This document shows positions 42,575-55,050 of a stretch of 64,000 nt of DNA, piece after piece. This DNA is from Malus domestica (lineage: Eukaryota; Streptophyta; Magnoliopsida; Rosales; Rosaceae). The DNA is taken from positions 29,565,501-29,629,500 of the forward strand of contig NC_091661.1 in assembly GCF_042453785.1 (NCBI RefSeq), in the 5' to 3' direction. Position numbers and translations under genes: made by a program. Under the pieces are notes generated by a model. The model had not been told where the DNA came from, made no database searches, and saw nothing but the letters and a program-made list of their open reading frames with translations. Position 1 is the stretch's first letter; every line of letters starts with the position of its first letter.

Positions 42575-45111
42575 TCAGTGTCTCTGCCTCCCCTTTTGGT
42601 TTACATCTGATCCACCGGAACTGTGTAAACTTCGGCTCCTGGTGTGTCGAGGTTCAGAAAGCGCTTGTTTCTTAAGCACAGGGACCTCCGCATGACAGAA
42701 CTGCTCGCACAAATCATCCGTTTGGCAGAAGTTATCTAGACCAACATTTTTCAAGGTCAAGTCGCTTGTTCCTTGAGTTTTTGATGAGCTTAGTTGCTGC
42801 TGAAAGTATTCCTCGATGTGCGGATCGTAGTCTACTGGGATTGCACCCGTGAGAGTTTTTATAGCAAATTCAATGCATGGATCGGGCCATGAACCCCCAA
42901 AAGGCAACTCAGTAGGGGATCCTGACTTCTGTCCAGCATCATCATCCTTTCCAACTTTCCCCCAGCGTTCTGGAATAAAAAGGTTGCCGCTTTCCTGCTT
43001 CCCACTGCTCTTATTGTCTATGTCCCCATGATGATCTTTTGGTGTAGTTAGTCCTCCTGAAGAATGGTCACCATCGCTCCTGGCATTGTCAAAACCTATT
43101 CCAGTGAGAGTCTCTATTGCAAATGCAATGCAAGGATCCGTGAAGAAATCGCCGAGAGGTAAGTCTGGTTGAAGTCCTGGCTTCTCTTCAGCCTTATAAT
43201 CGGTTTCAAGTTTTCCTGCATGCTCTTCTGGGCTACTTCGGCTCCCCAATGGGAAAACAGAAGCACACCTTTGCTTAGCGTCACCATTAATTGCTTGTTC
43301 CACATTTTGAATATGCTTTTCTGGCTCAACCTCATGATAATCAGGCTGCTGGAATGCACAACTAGGCAAATTACCAAGGGAAGAACCTTCAGTTGTACGG
43401 TGTACTCCCTCCCCTGACTGTTTAACAGCAAATCGACGTGCTGGAGTACTTGGTTTCACTTCTGGAACTGGACCAGCTTCAACTCCAGCTAGTCTCATTG
43501 AAGCACGGCGAGGAACGATAGGCTCCATCTTGTTCTTTGATTTGCAAAGGTCAAGATGGGTCTTTTTCCCTTCATGTTTTATCAGACCAGTTTCCAGGCA
43601 TTGCTTATCTGGCGGACCTCCACCTGCAGGAATTGAAATACATTCATTTTTTGTGGAATCACAGTCCTGTTCTTTTTGCTCTGAACCTTTGGATTCTGGA
43701 GGATTTAAGCTGCCCACCTCACCTGCAGCATGTCGTGAGTTCGTATCAGATAAAAGCTTATTAACTTAGCGTTGCAGAATAAAAGGTTGGCCTTGGAAAT
43801 CAGTCGAACTTCCTAAATCATAACGACAAAAAGGAAAATAACTAAGTCAATTTTCAGAGTCTCAACTCCCACTCCCACATAAAAGAAAGAGGAAAGAATA
43901 AGGAATATATCTATATGAAAGGACAATACCAAGGGATTGTAAACAAGACGTGAAATTTAAACATTACTCTGATCAGAACTGTGTTCAGGAAGGGACGGGC
44001 CTTCGGTTGTATGGCGCGTTCCCTCCCCTGACTGTTCAGTTGCAGCTCGACGGGCTCGAATACTTGTTTTCAGTTCTGGAAATGGACCAACTTCAACTCC
44101 AGCTAGTCGCTTTGAAGCACGGCGAGGCAAGATAAGCTCTTTCTTGTTCTTTGATTTGCAGAGGCCAGAACGGTTTATTTCATGTTTTATCATCCCACTT
44201 TCCAGGCATTGGTTATCTGGCGGGTCTCCACCAGCAGGAGCTGAAATGCATTCACTTTTTGTGGAATCACCGTCTTGTTCATTTTGCTCTGAACCTTTGG
44301 CTTCTGAAGGATTTAAGCTGCCTAATTCAATGCCCACCCCACCTGCAGCATGTCACAGGTTCATGTCAGTTAAAAGATTATTAACTTAGCGTTGCAGAAT
44401 AAGGGTTGGCCTAGGAAATCAATCAAACTTACCTAAATCTTCAAGACAAAAAAAAAAAAAAAAAAAAAAAACTTTCTGGCAATTTTCAGTCTCGAATCCC
44501 ACAAAAGATGAAAGAACAAGGAATATATCTATGAAGGATGATACCAAGAGATTGTAAATAAGACGTGAATTTGAACATTACTCTGATCAGAAGTATGTTC
44601 AGGAAGGTGCAGGCCTTCTCCGTTACATGAACAATTAAGTATCTCTCCATCCTTCGTTGTCTCGTTGAAGTTCAAACTTGCGTTGTCTAATTTCTGTTTC
44701 TTGGTTACAGCAGCAATCCAAATAAGGAAAGACATCGATGAAAATCATAATTTTTACTCACAATCAAAATTAATGGCAGGCACAGTAACGTTTAAAATCC
44801 AGACAATCCATTTTGTAGTAACTTACAGAGGATTTTTCATCTTCCAATTCCTTATCACTGCTGCCACTCGGCTCGACATTTAACCTTCCTGGCTCCTCAT
44901 TTTCAAGATAGCGATGCACATCCCTGAGAGAGCGGAATACTTTTTCACTTACAGGAGCAATATAATGCTGCACAGAGACAGAATATCATTCAACGGAGGA
45001 GTGAACTTTAGGGATGACCCATGATAAAGAGAATGAGTGGAATGAGCTTGAAACTCAAAGCTCATGGAAACTCTTAACAAGGCCATACTGCGCACGCGCA
45101 CACACTCACTC

Positions 45112-45170
<59 letters not shown>

Positions 45171-46172
45171 ATTACCGTGTCTCTCCTAATCTTACGAGCC
45201 TTTTTCGTCATCCGGATTTCTTTGATCCATCCTGGAGGCAGTCTTTCTGCTACAGTCTTCTCAACTACAACCTAAATGCTTGAATAATTAAAGTTTCCAT
45301 ATCTAAATTAGTAAAAGCTGACAATGTTAAACATCTAAATGTAGATAATAAGTAGAAGATTGAGTCAACGGACATCATCTGAAGGTCGCTTGAGAGTCTC
45401 CTCAATTTTCTGTTTGTCTTCACGACTGGTTTTGGAGGTGCTGAGATAGCGAGATACCTCCGCCCTGGAACTAAATCTATGTCCACTTGAGGATTCGTAG
45501 TAATACTGCAACAAACACAAATTACAAACACCTCTACTAAATCATCTATCGCAAAACATCGTCCAGAGAAACGAAAATAGCTTTCAAGTTGCAAGTGTAG
45601 TTCCCTATAAATACTGATGTCGAATTAAGGAACCTGAAACTTTCGAAATTCGACAGTACAAAGCTCAGAGAAGCATAGTATGTTCCACATGTAACACATT
45701 CAAAAACAGCAAGCAAAGGTGTCAGATTTAATCCTAAAATCGAACAGACCTAGGAAATGTCTGGTTCGAAGTTCATATCTAAAATGCACACCTCAACGTT
45801 ACAACTAAATGTCCAAACTTTTGCGGATGTGCTCGAATCCCCTTCCCCGCAGTTTAGATTAGTTTAAAGTAGAATATCGCTCGTATCAAAAATCCAAACT
45901 TCCAATCCTCCTCCACTCTTTTACAAGCACAAAAATTGGTTCTTTACCAACTTACAGAATTAAAATTAAGCTTAAACTTAACTAACTACCAAAATTACTT
46001 AAGGATCTTGCAGTTCTACTAATTTTCCTAATCAGGGTTTGAAGTAAATAAATAAGTTAAAAGATAGAAAGGAGTGTAATTTTCAGACCTTGTCTCTTCT
46101 GCCGTTTTTTCTAACTTTGACCTCCACTGTCCATCCAGCTGGGAGCCATTCCTCGGAGTTCTGGTCCGCCAT
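42575..46172 (-). CDS. MBD13: Methyl-CpG-binding-domain protein with two MBDs (MBD13 type)
   Basis: A nuclear protein of about 697 residues that may read DNA methylation. Exons (minus strand) are 46089..46172, 45374..45505, 45176..45271, 44827..44967, 44582..44699, 43968..44342 and 42575..43722; they join in one frame. The first MBD is EEWLPAGWTVEVKVRKNGRRDK + YYYESSSGHRFSSRAEVSRYL. The second is ERLPPGWIKEIRMTKKARKIRRDT + HYIAPVSEKVFRSLRDVHRYL. The long tail has repeated RRAS(M/K)RLAGVE basic motifs and two copies of a D-P-C-I-x-F-A-I-x-T-L-T-G motif. Exon 43968..44342 is a duplicate of the start of the last exon, so this stretch occurs twice in the protein. The weakest splice call is the first donor (AAG/GTCTGA). 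The MBD13 identity rests on the two-MBD layout and on the neighbours, which match At5g52210-At5g52240. Confidence 0.85.
43722..44600 (-). repeat. Intragenic tandem duplication in the MBD gene
   Basis: The segment with the 3' end of exon 44582..44699, its following intron and exon 43968..44342 is repeated by the 3' end of exon 43968..44342, its intron and the start of the last exon. Shared protein strings include LNPxExKGSEQxEQDxDSTK and CKSKNKxExIxPRRASxRLAGVE. Shared intron DNA includes AAGGAATATATCTATGAA and GATTGTAAA(C/T)AAGACGTGAA. Unit about 620 bases. Phases match (1-1), so the reading frame is kept. Confidence 0.85.
45113..45168. repeat. (GA)28 microsatellite in an MBD gene intron
   Basis: About 56 bases of pure GA on plus (CT on the coding strand). 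It begins eight bases inside the intron after the second-MBD exon ending at 45176. Confidence 0.95.
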
Positions 46173-46571
46173 CGCCGGAGACTGATTTTCCGGGCGACCA
46201 CCGCCGAAGTACGAGCCGCACTCTCTCCCCCTCTCTCTCTCCCTCTCTGAGTGAAAAGCTTGGAAGGTCTTCAGACCCACGTGTTTACGAAACTGTATTG
46301 CGAGAGGCGCAGAAGTTAGAACATGGCAGTTAAAAAGCTGCAGCTTGACGAAGTTGTACTTCAAGGACGGTACTGCCCTCTGTCTTTTACTAAAAGACAC
46401 TTTTGACTCCAAGTACAATGTTACTCTGAGTGGGGACGCAGAGGATTGAAGTGCGCCACGTGGAATGTGCACTTTCTGGTGACGGAGATTCAACTATTCC
46501 ACCCGCAAACGGACGACCAGTTAACCTAACTTATCCATTAGCCAATGACACGTGTTGCTCGTTGGATTGCG

Positions 46572-46727
46572 GAAAAGGATCTTCATCAGATCCTTTTTCT
46601 GAGGATTCCGTAATTAAATATAAATACTACTTAATAAAAACTGACTGTACGATATACGATGAACGATTATTATCACAGAATCTCTTGGATCCCAAAAAAA
46701 AGATCCGACAAGGATCCTTTTCCCTTA
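46572..46727. mobile_element. GGATCC-ended MITE (family C, copy 4)
   Basis: Left end GGAAAAGGATCTTCATCAGATCC and right end GATCCGACAAGGATCCTTTTCC are inverted copies. The core has CTGTACGATATACGATGAACG. It lies upstream of the MBD gene (about 400 bases from its ATG). Confidence 0.7.
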
Positions 46728-47186
46728 CATTTGCTCCCAAATTCACATGCTCTAATAACGCTGAATCAAATATAATTACATATTGCGTATGGTTTCTCAT
46801 TCCATCGCATTAAAAAATCTCTTCGCCTTCTCAGCCCACCACTACCTCCATGAAACCCAGCACCCTCCTCGTTTTCTTCTCTCTCCGTTCCATTCTCCCT
46901 ATCTCACTTTTCTGTACGCAAGCTTGATGCCGGAGCCAAACGGACGCCGGTGGTTCGAAGACCGTTGCTGGGCTGATCCTACTTTCTTTCTACCGAAACA
47001 ACGAAACGGAAGAAAGGCAGATTCTCCAAACTCTGCTTTAGATAGTGAACATCGTCTCTTAACAAGAAAAAAAAATGGAAATTTTGTAACATATACTAAT
47101 ATCTCCATTGAGCTTCCATTGTTAAAACAAAAAAAGGATACAATATGCATAAAAGTAAAGAATACAGATGAAGAAATATAACTTAT
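46728..47186. other. Intergenic between MBD gene and F-box remnant
   Basis: The frame 46783..47181 (plus) has no domain and uses a non-homologous composition. Not supported as a gene. Confidence 0.35.
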
Positions 47187-48575
47187 TTACAACTGCAAAG
47201 TAGGCACGACCCAAAATGAAGGTTGCATGGTCTTTTCTAAAAGTTTCTTCGCCTCTCGGGTATAAGGCTGCGAAAAGCTTCGACTGTCAACTTTATAAAC
47301 GCAATAATCATCACTTAAGCGGTTTTTTGGGTAACTGTTGATACGATCATAATCATAGTTGAAGTATATACAATTTGGCATACATCCTGGAAAATTGGAA
47401 GCCTTAACAGATATGGAAAAGTTATCACCCAAAAAGAAAGCAAGATCACCTAGGGTTTTTGTCTCAACCCACTCACACTTATCAAAATTCAATTTAAATA
47501 TCTTAACTAACGTTGTGACACGACCAGTATTAAATTCAAAACCCCTTTGAACCATCCACAATTCGTTATCATTTAAAACCACGATATACGCCTTTATTAC
47601 CTCATCGAATACCATGGTATTGCCGGCAACCAATTGTTTACTGGAGATGGAGTGAGTAGTAATCTCAAAAGAAGAAAGTCTTCCCAGTTCTTCGACAGCA
47701 TAAAACTTATCTCCAACATGAACAACATCTTGGAATTGGATACCGGATCCTTCATCAATGTACAACAATACATTTATCGACATCTAATATTGGGTCTGCG
47801 GAAATTGTCGCCTTAATCACAAAAGTACAGGTTATCTGAACAGGCACTCTTTCTTGCGGACGAGTGAGTGGAGGGAGATTGATGATGGAATCTTGTCTTT
47901 TTTTCCTCCCTTTGATCCATAAAAAGGGATTTATAAGGGTTACTACCAAACCCATATTCATAGCTATTAACCATCCTTTTGAAGAACCACAGAATCGCTT
48001 CTTCGAAAAATTTAGTTGCAGACCAAGGACTCTATCTTCGATGGGGTGGTATATATTCCAATCACGTTTTTTGGCAGTTTTAATGGCAGTTTGAATCAAG
48101 AGTAGTGGAGGATTATGACAACTTGAAATCTCGTCAAATTTTCTTTTATTATCTTTTGCTATGCAATACCATGACATACAAACAGCACTGAATCGAATAT
48201 ATTCTAATCGTGACACTAAATTCTCTAAAATTGATTCCAAAAGATAGTTAGGAAGAGATGCCCAATCTGAGAAAGAAAAAAAATTAAACAAAATCAATAA
48301 GAGAAACCATGGTTATGTTAAACACATAAAATTGCAGACATTTATATAGAAGATACAAATATATAGTATATATTAATCTCGTCTGGCAAATCACAGACAG
48401 CAAACGACTAAAAGAGTTTAGCAGATTTAGAAGAATCTAACCCTAAATACTGATATTTAATATCTAAAACTTGATTGGAAAAGAAAAGATTAAAACTATG
48501 ATGTCATGATCATAACAAGGTAAATAAATGTACGAAGTAAGGGGAAATATGAAGAGAAAACACACCTGATCCCAT
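47187..48575 (-). pseudogene. F-box/DUF295 gene, probably broken
   Basis: Minus strand. A 10-base first exon (48566..48575, MGS) joins to an exon from 48266, giving MGSDWASLPNYLLESILENL with an F-box (residues about 4-45: RLEYIRFSAVCMSWYCIA). DUF295-type sequence follows (PPLLLIQTAIKTAKKRDWN, GSSKGWLIAMNMGLVVTLIN, ISADPILDVDKCIVV). Near 47775 the frame changes and the expected 25-30 residues between the YxVxVxY-like strand and YIDE are absent. The other frame then resumes YIDEGSGIQFQDVVHVGDKFYAV and continues to NYPKNRLSDDYCVYKVDSRS-like DUF295 C-terminal sequence. A deletion with frame change best explains this. F-box/DUF295 genes are a fast-turnover family that provides SCF substrate receptors. 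Confidence 0.75.
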
Positions 48576-49905
48576 GATTTCAGAACTGTGAAGATGTTCT
48601 TGCAGAAGATAAATTGAAGGGTACAGAACTTCTTTTATTGTTGTTGAATATGTAAAATAATTGATTAAAAGTCCTTATTTATACATCACTGCGTGTACTC
48701 CAAAATAAACTAAGGGAATAGAACTACAAGGATTATAAGGATTAGAGACAAAATGGTATTCTATAAGGATTAGGATTTGTTATGGTTTATTGTTTTACGT
48801 ATTTTCGTTTCTTGTGCTTTGCTCTCCTTAGGATTATATTTTCCCTTGCATTATTTTTGCATACCATGAAAAGTGTGTGAGGCTCCTAATTCTCATGTTT
48901 TCACTTAGTTAGGTCATATTTTGTGTGTTGCCCCACCAAGGTTTGAATCATGTTGCCAGCAGTTATCAGTGATGCACGACCTGTAAATTTCTACGTAATA
49001 ACGTATGGATTTGAAAGGCTCAAATTTTCGATTTTTCTATAAGTGGTTATGTGTACATTCAAGTGTCTATGAACATTCTTGTTTTTTGGACACCTAATTT
49101 GCTCACACAATTTTCTTGGCACCCAAAATAATTCATTAAACCTTAGAGAATACTATTCTTTTACTTTTTATGAATTTACTCGAGACGCCCAAATTTCATT
49201 TTTTTGGACACTCGTTTTTCAAGCGAAATTCAAGGCTCGCAAGTTTTAGATAAGCATGGTAAAGTCAAATTCAACAGTCGTAAAGTCCATTAGACACTTA
49301 GTTATCACTCTCAAACTCCTATGGATGTTTGAAAAAACAATTGTTTTTCTTAAAGAAATTACTAAAACATTTGTGCTAATTTTTTTATATTGGGTATAAA
49401 ATATAAATAAATAAGTACATATGACTCCACCAAAATAGAACAGATGGTTTGCAGCACATTGCAACCGCCAGGGAGTCGAATCTGGACTTGACCTTGAGCT
49501 GAATCCCGTGCGATCTATTTTGCTTCTTTCTTAGCGGATACTATTACTTAGTAATTAGGATTTTGCAGCCAAAAAATTCTTTAATATTGTTGTGATCAGC
49601 AACGCGGGGAATCAAGTTGAAATTCGGTGATAAGTGAGCTTTTTGTTGCTTGATACTTTTATATTTGTAAATGTTGCTATCGTATTTCGTTTTCTTGATT
49701 AAAGATCCGGTGTTATTGTACTTCAGGTTGATTGATTGTGATTTATAATTCGATAATTTGAATGTATAATAACAAAGAAATTAAGTAAAAGAAATAAACT
49801 TAGTTATCTATATGAAAATGTTACCTGAAGCAACAATTGGAAATTCATAAAAGTAAAGTAAAAAACCACTTATCAAGCTTAAATCTACGATTAAGGTATA
49901 GATTG
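48576..49905. other. Intergenic, nothing recognised
   Basis: About 1.3 kb without a supported gene or defined repeat. The first part is likely promoter of the F-box remnant. Confidence 0.35.
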
Positions 49906-49908
49906 ACA

Positions 49909-50193
49909 CTAGGGCTTAGTTCTTGCCCCGTGTTCTTGAGAGCAATTGTGCTGCTCCTTATCATCCTTTTTATTATAATATAAATTCCAGCAGCTCATGC
50001 AAAAGAACTGGCCATCGAGCTCTTTCTTATGTTTATCTTCCGCGTGCTTTATAACTCCATTCTTGAGCAGAAATTCTTTGTGGCATAAATAGCAGAGGTA
50101 GTGTTCCGCTTGGACATGTTGTAGTCCTTCGTGTTTGTCGAGCTCTTCCTTATTAGTTGCTATATATTCACACTTATCACGGTTGAACGACAT
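49909..50193 (-). CDS. Small C2H2 zinc-finger-like ORF
   Basis: A 94-residue frame, MSFNRDKCEYIATNKEELDK..., with two good C2H2 patterns: CYLCHKEFLLKNGVIKHAEDKH and CMSCWNLYYNKKDDKEQHNCSQEH. The N-terminal part (C...KHEGLQH) looks like the second half of another finger. The ATG is immediately preceded by TTTTTATAG, which looks like a splice acceptor, so an upstream exon may carry the missing Cys pair. I did not find that exon with confidence. Spacing inside fingers (12 between C and H) is normal. I do not recognise the family. It could be a partial or decayed gene. Confidence 0.45.
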   Translation of the reverse strand: MSFNRDKCEYIATNKEELDKHEGLQHVQAEHYLCYLCHKEFLLKNGVIKHAEDKHKKELDGQFFCMSCWNLYYNKKDDKEQHNCSQEHGARTKP

Positions 50194-51880
50194 CTATAAA
50201 AATGCAAAAGAAAAACATGATGAAATGTAAACGTTAAGCAAAGGACAACCATACAAAAAAGAGAAGGGAAACAGAGACAAGTAAAAGAAAACCATAAACA
50301 TAAACCTTTTGATAAATAGATACGAAATGCACAGATCGGAGAATAGTTAGATATCACTAATTAAGCAACTCTATCAGGTCATATAAAGGCAGATTCTGGT
50401 CTTGAAGAATGCAAAAGGAATGAGTATTCTTGCAATATGCATGACTCAGTTTGGAAGGTGAAAAATAATGTTTCTGTTGCATTGCATTAACATACAATTG
50501 TAACCCAAACCGAAACCAGAGATTTAGCTAGGTTGTATATATGTAAGTCTGTGAAACTACTGCGGGTTGAATTTTTGAAAAGCTATTTGCCCTAGCTAGC
50601 TAATTGGTACATGACAACTTGATCATTCGGTTTTCATGTGTTTAAAAGAGCCATTGAAACAGATTGATCGTCATGCTTTGTGTCTGTCTGTGATCAACAA
50701 GCAAATGAAAATAAACTAGCTATATTTTGGAGCACAAGGAGCTGTGAACGAGTACGGACCTATGTTCCAAGTCCTCTTGGTGACTATTTTTAACAGCTCA
50801 GTTACAATTTTGGTGACTAAATGACATGGAAATTGATGATTGGATTATTACTTAAGCGTTGATAAATGTGCTCATTTCTATTGGTGAAACATCATTTAGT
50901 TTGCAAATTTTGTCTATAAATTGAGTCTTCACGAAGCGAAATGCAATTGAACATCAGCTCAAGAAGATGTGAAATGTATCGAACACAAATTGAAACGAGT
51001 GAAGGGTGCACCCTGCTCAATGTGTGTTTTTAAGTATGTCTGTAGGATTGTTAAGCTTTAATATGCAACAACTTATTTTTTGTTGTTTTTTCATTTTATC
51101 AATAATAATGTCAATGTCAAAGAGTGAAAGAGTCAAGGACGCGCAAAACTTGTGGGAAGCATAGCAGAACCGGAGCATATGCTGCGTAGCTAGAATGTTA
51201 CATACCCCAACAGCCACAGGGGGTTTCTTCAACTTCATGAGCTTCTGGAAAAAAATTGCGGGCTCAACTGGCTCAGTAATTGTCAGTGTGATGCTTGTAG
51301 ACGTTATATTTTCTGAATTTTTTCCCCGTAAACATTGGAACTATCACGTAACTATGGATCAGCGAAGCAGATTGAACCACAGATTGAACATAATTTGCAA
51401 GTAAAAATAATTACTTACATATAACGGGTCGTGTAATGTTTGCACAGAAACTTGCAAGAAATAGCATACAAAAACAAGAGTTGGGTATTAATTTTGGGTT
51501 TGTAAGAGCATGGCAACTTTGCAAGTGTTGAAAACTAACAATTACCAACATGTAATAGCCTCCAAGAATCCAAGAGTAACAACTACACTTTCCCCTATCA
51601 CGCAGGGCAATGATGTTCCTCCTTGTCTGCTTTTGCGAAAAAAAACAATTTATAGTAACTTTTGCACATGAACCACCGTGTATTTGCAAAATTCTGCTAC
51701 TCTCGTGTAATTGATTTCGGTAACAGAAAACTTGGAATGTCCAAAATTATGTATTATACATTATAATACAAAATAATAGAAAGTAAGACATTATACAATC
51801 CAACTCCGAATCAAAACTAATCTGTATTATGAGCAAATATCTGATCTGCTATCAAGTGAAAGCAGATTGGTGCCATAAAG
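50194..51880. other. Intergenic, nothing recognised
   Basis: Short frames on both strands lack domains. No repeat ends found. Confidence 0.35.
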
Positions 51881-52135
51881 TTAATTGTGAAGCGGATTTG
51901 GTCCTGCAGGAACATGTCGACGCGAAACTGCATGGATCGGGCTGATCTTATTCTTCATCATCGACTCCATAGATCTTAGGAACATAGGAAAATACTTGCT
52001 GTCTCTTAACTTCTGTTCTGTATCTCCATTTGAAGCTTGAGTAGTACTAATTATCGGTCGACAGCCGCAAATTTGAATCACTGCTAACAAGCAAATGACA
52101 ACTAAAATTGGGATTACGTGCTTTTGAGCCTTCAT
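51881..52135 (-). CDS. CLE signalling peptide precursor (a)
   Basis: An 84-residue secreted precursor. The ATG at 52135 is chosen because it places the signal peptide (MKAQKHVIPILVVICLLAVI) at the N-terminus; in-frame upstream codons would bury it. A variable middle region ends in the C-terminal CLE motif RHVPAGPNPLHN (last 12 residues), preceded by a basic SR pair that suits processing. CLE peptides are cut to 12-13 residues, hydroxylated and arabinosylated at Pro, and sensed by CLV1/BAM-type receptor kinases in meristems, root or vasculature. The motif is an R-type, A-class peptide (compare CLE9/10 RLVPSGPNPLHN). Single exon, as usual. Which CLE it corresponds to is not clear. Confidence 0.85.
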   Translation of the reverse strand: MKAQKHVIPILVVICLLAVIQICGCRPIISTTQASNGDTEQKLRDSKYFPMFLRSMESMMKNKISPIHAVSRRHVPAGPNPLHN

Positions 52136-52527
52136 GATTTGTCTGATAAGAAAAGCAGAAGAGAAATATACTTTGTTTGTGTTCTTGATTTTTGTCAACA
52201 TGTCCTTTGAACTGCTCTATTAATAAAGGAGCTGGCATTTGCCTGCAGGCTGCCTGCAGTGCCGAAAATATTCCGAAAACGCATAAATTTAAAACAGCTA
52301 CCAAGTCAAAATTCGGAATCGAAATCGGTATTGTGCTGTTACGTGTACTTCCACACGTTTATCCCAAATGACAAAAGTTGACTTTCGTAGGAAGTCGGTT
52401 TCTGCAATGTAAGCTGGCCACCATGTGTAGCTCCTTTGTTAACAAGCACAGTTGACTTATCCTCCAAGCTACAACTTTGTTATTAAAAATTGAAATGGCT
52501 GGAATTGTTGACATGGCACTAGATCAC

Positions 52528-52616
52528 TAAAAAGGCGACCTCAAACCAACAAGGCACCCCACTTTGCGGGGATCGGGTAAAATTGTTTATCATACGCAGC
52601 CTTACCCTTGTTTCAG
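52528..52616 (-). repeat. Au-type SINE fragment (minus strand)
   Basis: On the minus strand CAAGGGTAAGGCTGCGTA ... GATCCCCGCAAAGTGGGG and GCCTTGTTGG match the 3' half of the Au SINE at 39440. The tRNA-related 5' part is absent. It lies about 0.4 kb upstream of CLE gene (a). Confidence 0.7.
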
Positions 52617-52619
52617 GAA

Positions 52620-55050
52620 TTGATATAATTAAGCAACTAGTGTAAACTGTAGAATTCAGGCCGAGAAGCAACCAAACATAATCCTTTTTTTTTTTCCAGA
52701 TGCCTTGATGGCTATACTTTGTTTCTAGGAGGAATTTATGGGACTGAGATGTTAAAATTGTCGATCCATTCGGACTTTTTGTTGCTACGATTGCATCATT
52801 TTAAGTACAAACGATGAATTTCGACCACTTTGTAAGATTCATGCATTGCATTTGCAGCATAAATTTGAAAAAAAAAAGAGGCTTGCTTACTATAACGTTA
52901 CAGACAAATTCATATGTCAGCAAGCAGGCTGCTCCAGAAAACTAACATTATAAAACAAAATAATGACACTGAGATCGCTCCAGCAGTCAACTGACATTTT
53001 TTATTTGTTTGCTCATGTATGAGATTTGACCTAATCCCTGTTATAAAATGTCTCGTACATTTTCTTAATCAACATGTGCAGTCGACTAAACACAGTGGTA
53101 TTATTCAGGGTGCATGAATACTTGCATGGATTGACCAAGAAAAAAAAAAAGGAGTGGTTTGAAATTACGAGGCCGGCGGCATGAAGTTCGGAATCTTGAC
53201 CAAACTTGAGGGAAGAAAATTGATCATGTAATTTGATGGCGAAAGTGTATCCGTCGATAAAAGTCTTGTGATGGTTTTTCTTAAAGAAATTGAGGTTCCA
53301 CCATAAAACCAAGGGGCATTTTGATATAGATGCCTCAAATTTGAATTTTTTTTAATCAAACATCTATAACTTTTAAACTTTTGATCAAACATTCTTCTAC
53401 TAATTTTTAATTAAAAATTATGATTTTTATTGTATTTAATTAACTAACTAGTTCAGAAAATAATATCACAAATATTCTAAAATCACCACAAACTTCCTAT
53501 CTTATCTTATCATAATTCGTTCAAAATGAATTTTTCTTATTCAAATAATTTGTTGTTTTAAATTCTAAAAACACATAAACACCCTATTAACATACAATTA
53601 TGAAATATAACATGCACATATATTAAATATAACGTACCAAACAGATATATTAAATATAACGTACCAATCATTTGGTACATTATTGGTACGTTATATAAAT
53701 TTAATCTGGGTACGTATTAGTATTTTGGTACGTTATAAAATATTGCTTTTGGTACGTTATGCAATTCTTTATTTAGTATGTACCAAGTTATTAGTACGTT
53801 GTATTATCCTTATTTTGGTATGTACAAAACTTATGGTATGTTTTGTGTAAGTTGTGTAACCCAAAAAAAAAAGATAACTTTTCACATTAAAACATTGCAC
53901 TAAAAAATATTTTGTCAACTCTTAATAATTAATTATTGGAATAAGGACTCATTTTAAATAAATATAAAAATGTGAAAACTCTTAGTTCACGTTTCTACTC
54001 TAAGTAGTTGTTAAAAAATTCAAATTTATTTTCAGTTGCCTGAAATTAGGTAGTCTAGTCTACATCTCAATTTTAATTATAAACGAACTATTGTTTTTTT
54101 ATAATCTATACAAAATGTTGAGTTGGAAATTGGAAAAACTATATTTCATCCAATTAATCTTGAACCCCAGTAGATATAATTGAATCCTTAAATTGAGGAA
54201 GGGATGAGATTCCATAAAAATAGCAATAAATTAATGAATATTATTGAGTGCATTTTTTTACATAGAAATGGATTTAAAAGAATTTATAAAGTACTTAAAT
54301 TAAGAATATACATGGAATATAAAGTTTAATTAAAAGTAAAAGTACTTTAATCAAAAGTTGAAAGGTAACAGATGTTTAATTTAGAAAAATCTAAAATGAG
54401 ACATCTAATTCTAATTAACTGTAAAACGAATTGGCAATATGGGAAGTAACACAACCTCTTATAAGTTCATGCAAGGTCCCTCTTCTTATTAATGTGGGAT
54501 TCATCCTCAGCACGCCCCTTCATGTGTGGTGAATTTTTCAAGTTTAACATGTGGACGACATAAGGACTAAGAGCATCGGCAATCAGGTGACTTTCAACTT
54601 TGATTTACCTGCATTCGAAGGTTTGAGACTCATTAATTCATTCATTGTTTTCCAATCTATTTCTGTAGCGCATAATCGGACGATCATCCAAAAATTGAGT
54701 ACGTAGTGATTCACCAGAGTGGTTCTGCGTTGATTAGTTCCGAAGATCATCATGTTGTGCAAGCTAAACACTGGATGTACTCAAGCTTGATTTCTGATCT
54801 ATATATGCATTGAGTATGATGCAAACAAAATCACTGGATATTCGAAAAAGGTATCAACTACTTTACATCTTCGATTTACAAAATTATGACACGATTACGC
54901 AACAAATTCAACTGCTAATCGCTCGGTTCAATGAAAGAACAGAAGAGAAAGAAAATTTCTTCAAAATCTTGAGCAGGGAAGCAGATTTTCGACCTTTTCC
55001 TTCTTGTTCTTTCCAAGAACCGAGTGTATGATGTGTGAGATAAAATTGGC
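52620..55050. repeat. Intergenic with a GGTACGTTAT-rich array
   Basis: No gene supported. Between about 53590 and 53860, (T)GGTACGTTAT and ATAACGTACCAA words recur in both orientations with variable spacing, including two copies of ATATTAAATATAACGTACCA. The rest is AT-rich and unassigned. Confidence 0.5.

Noticed and set aside
46783-47181. 132-residue plus-strand frame
   Set aside because: No recognisable domain; intergenic composition.
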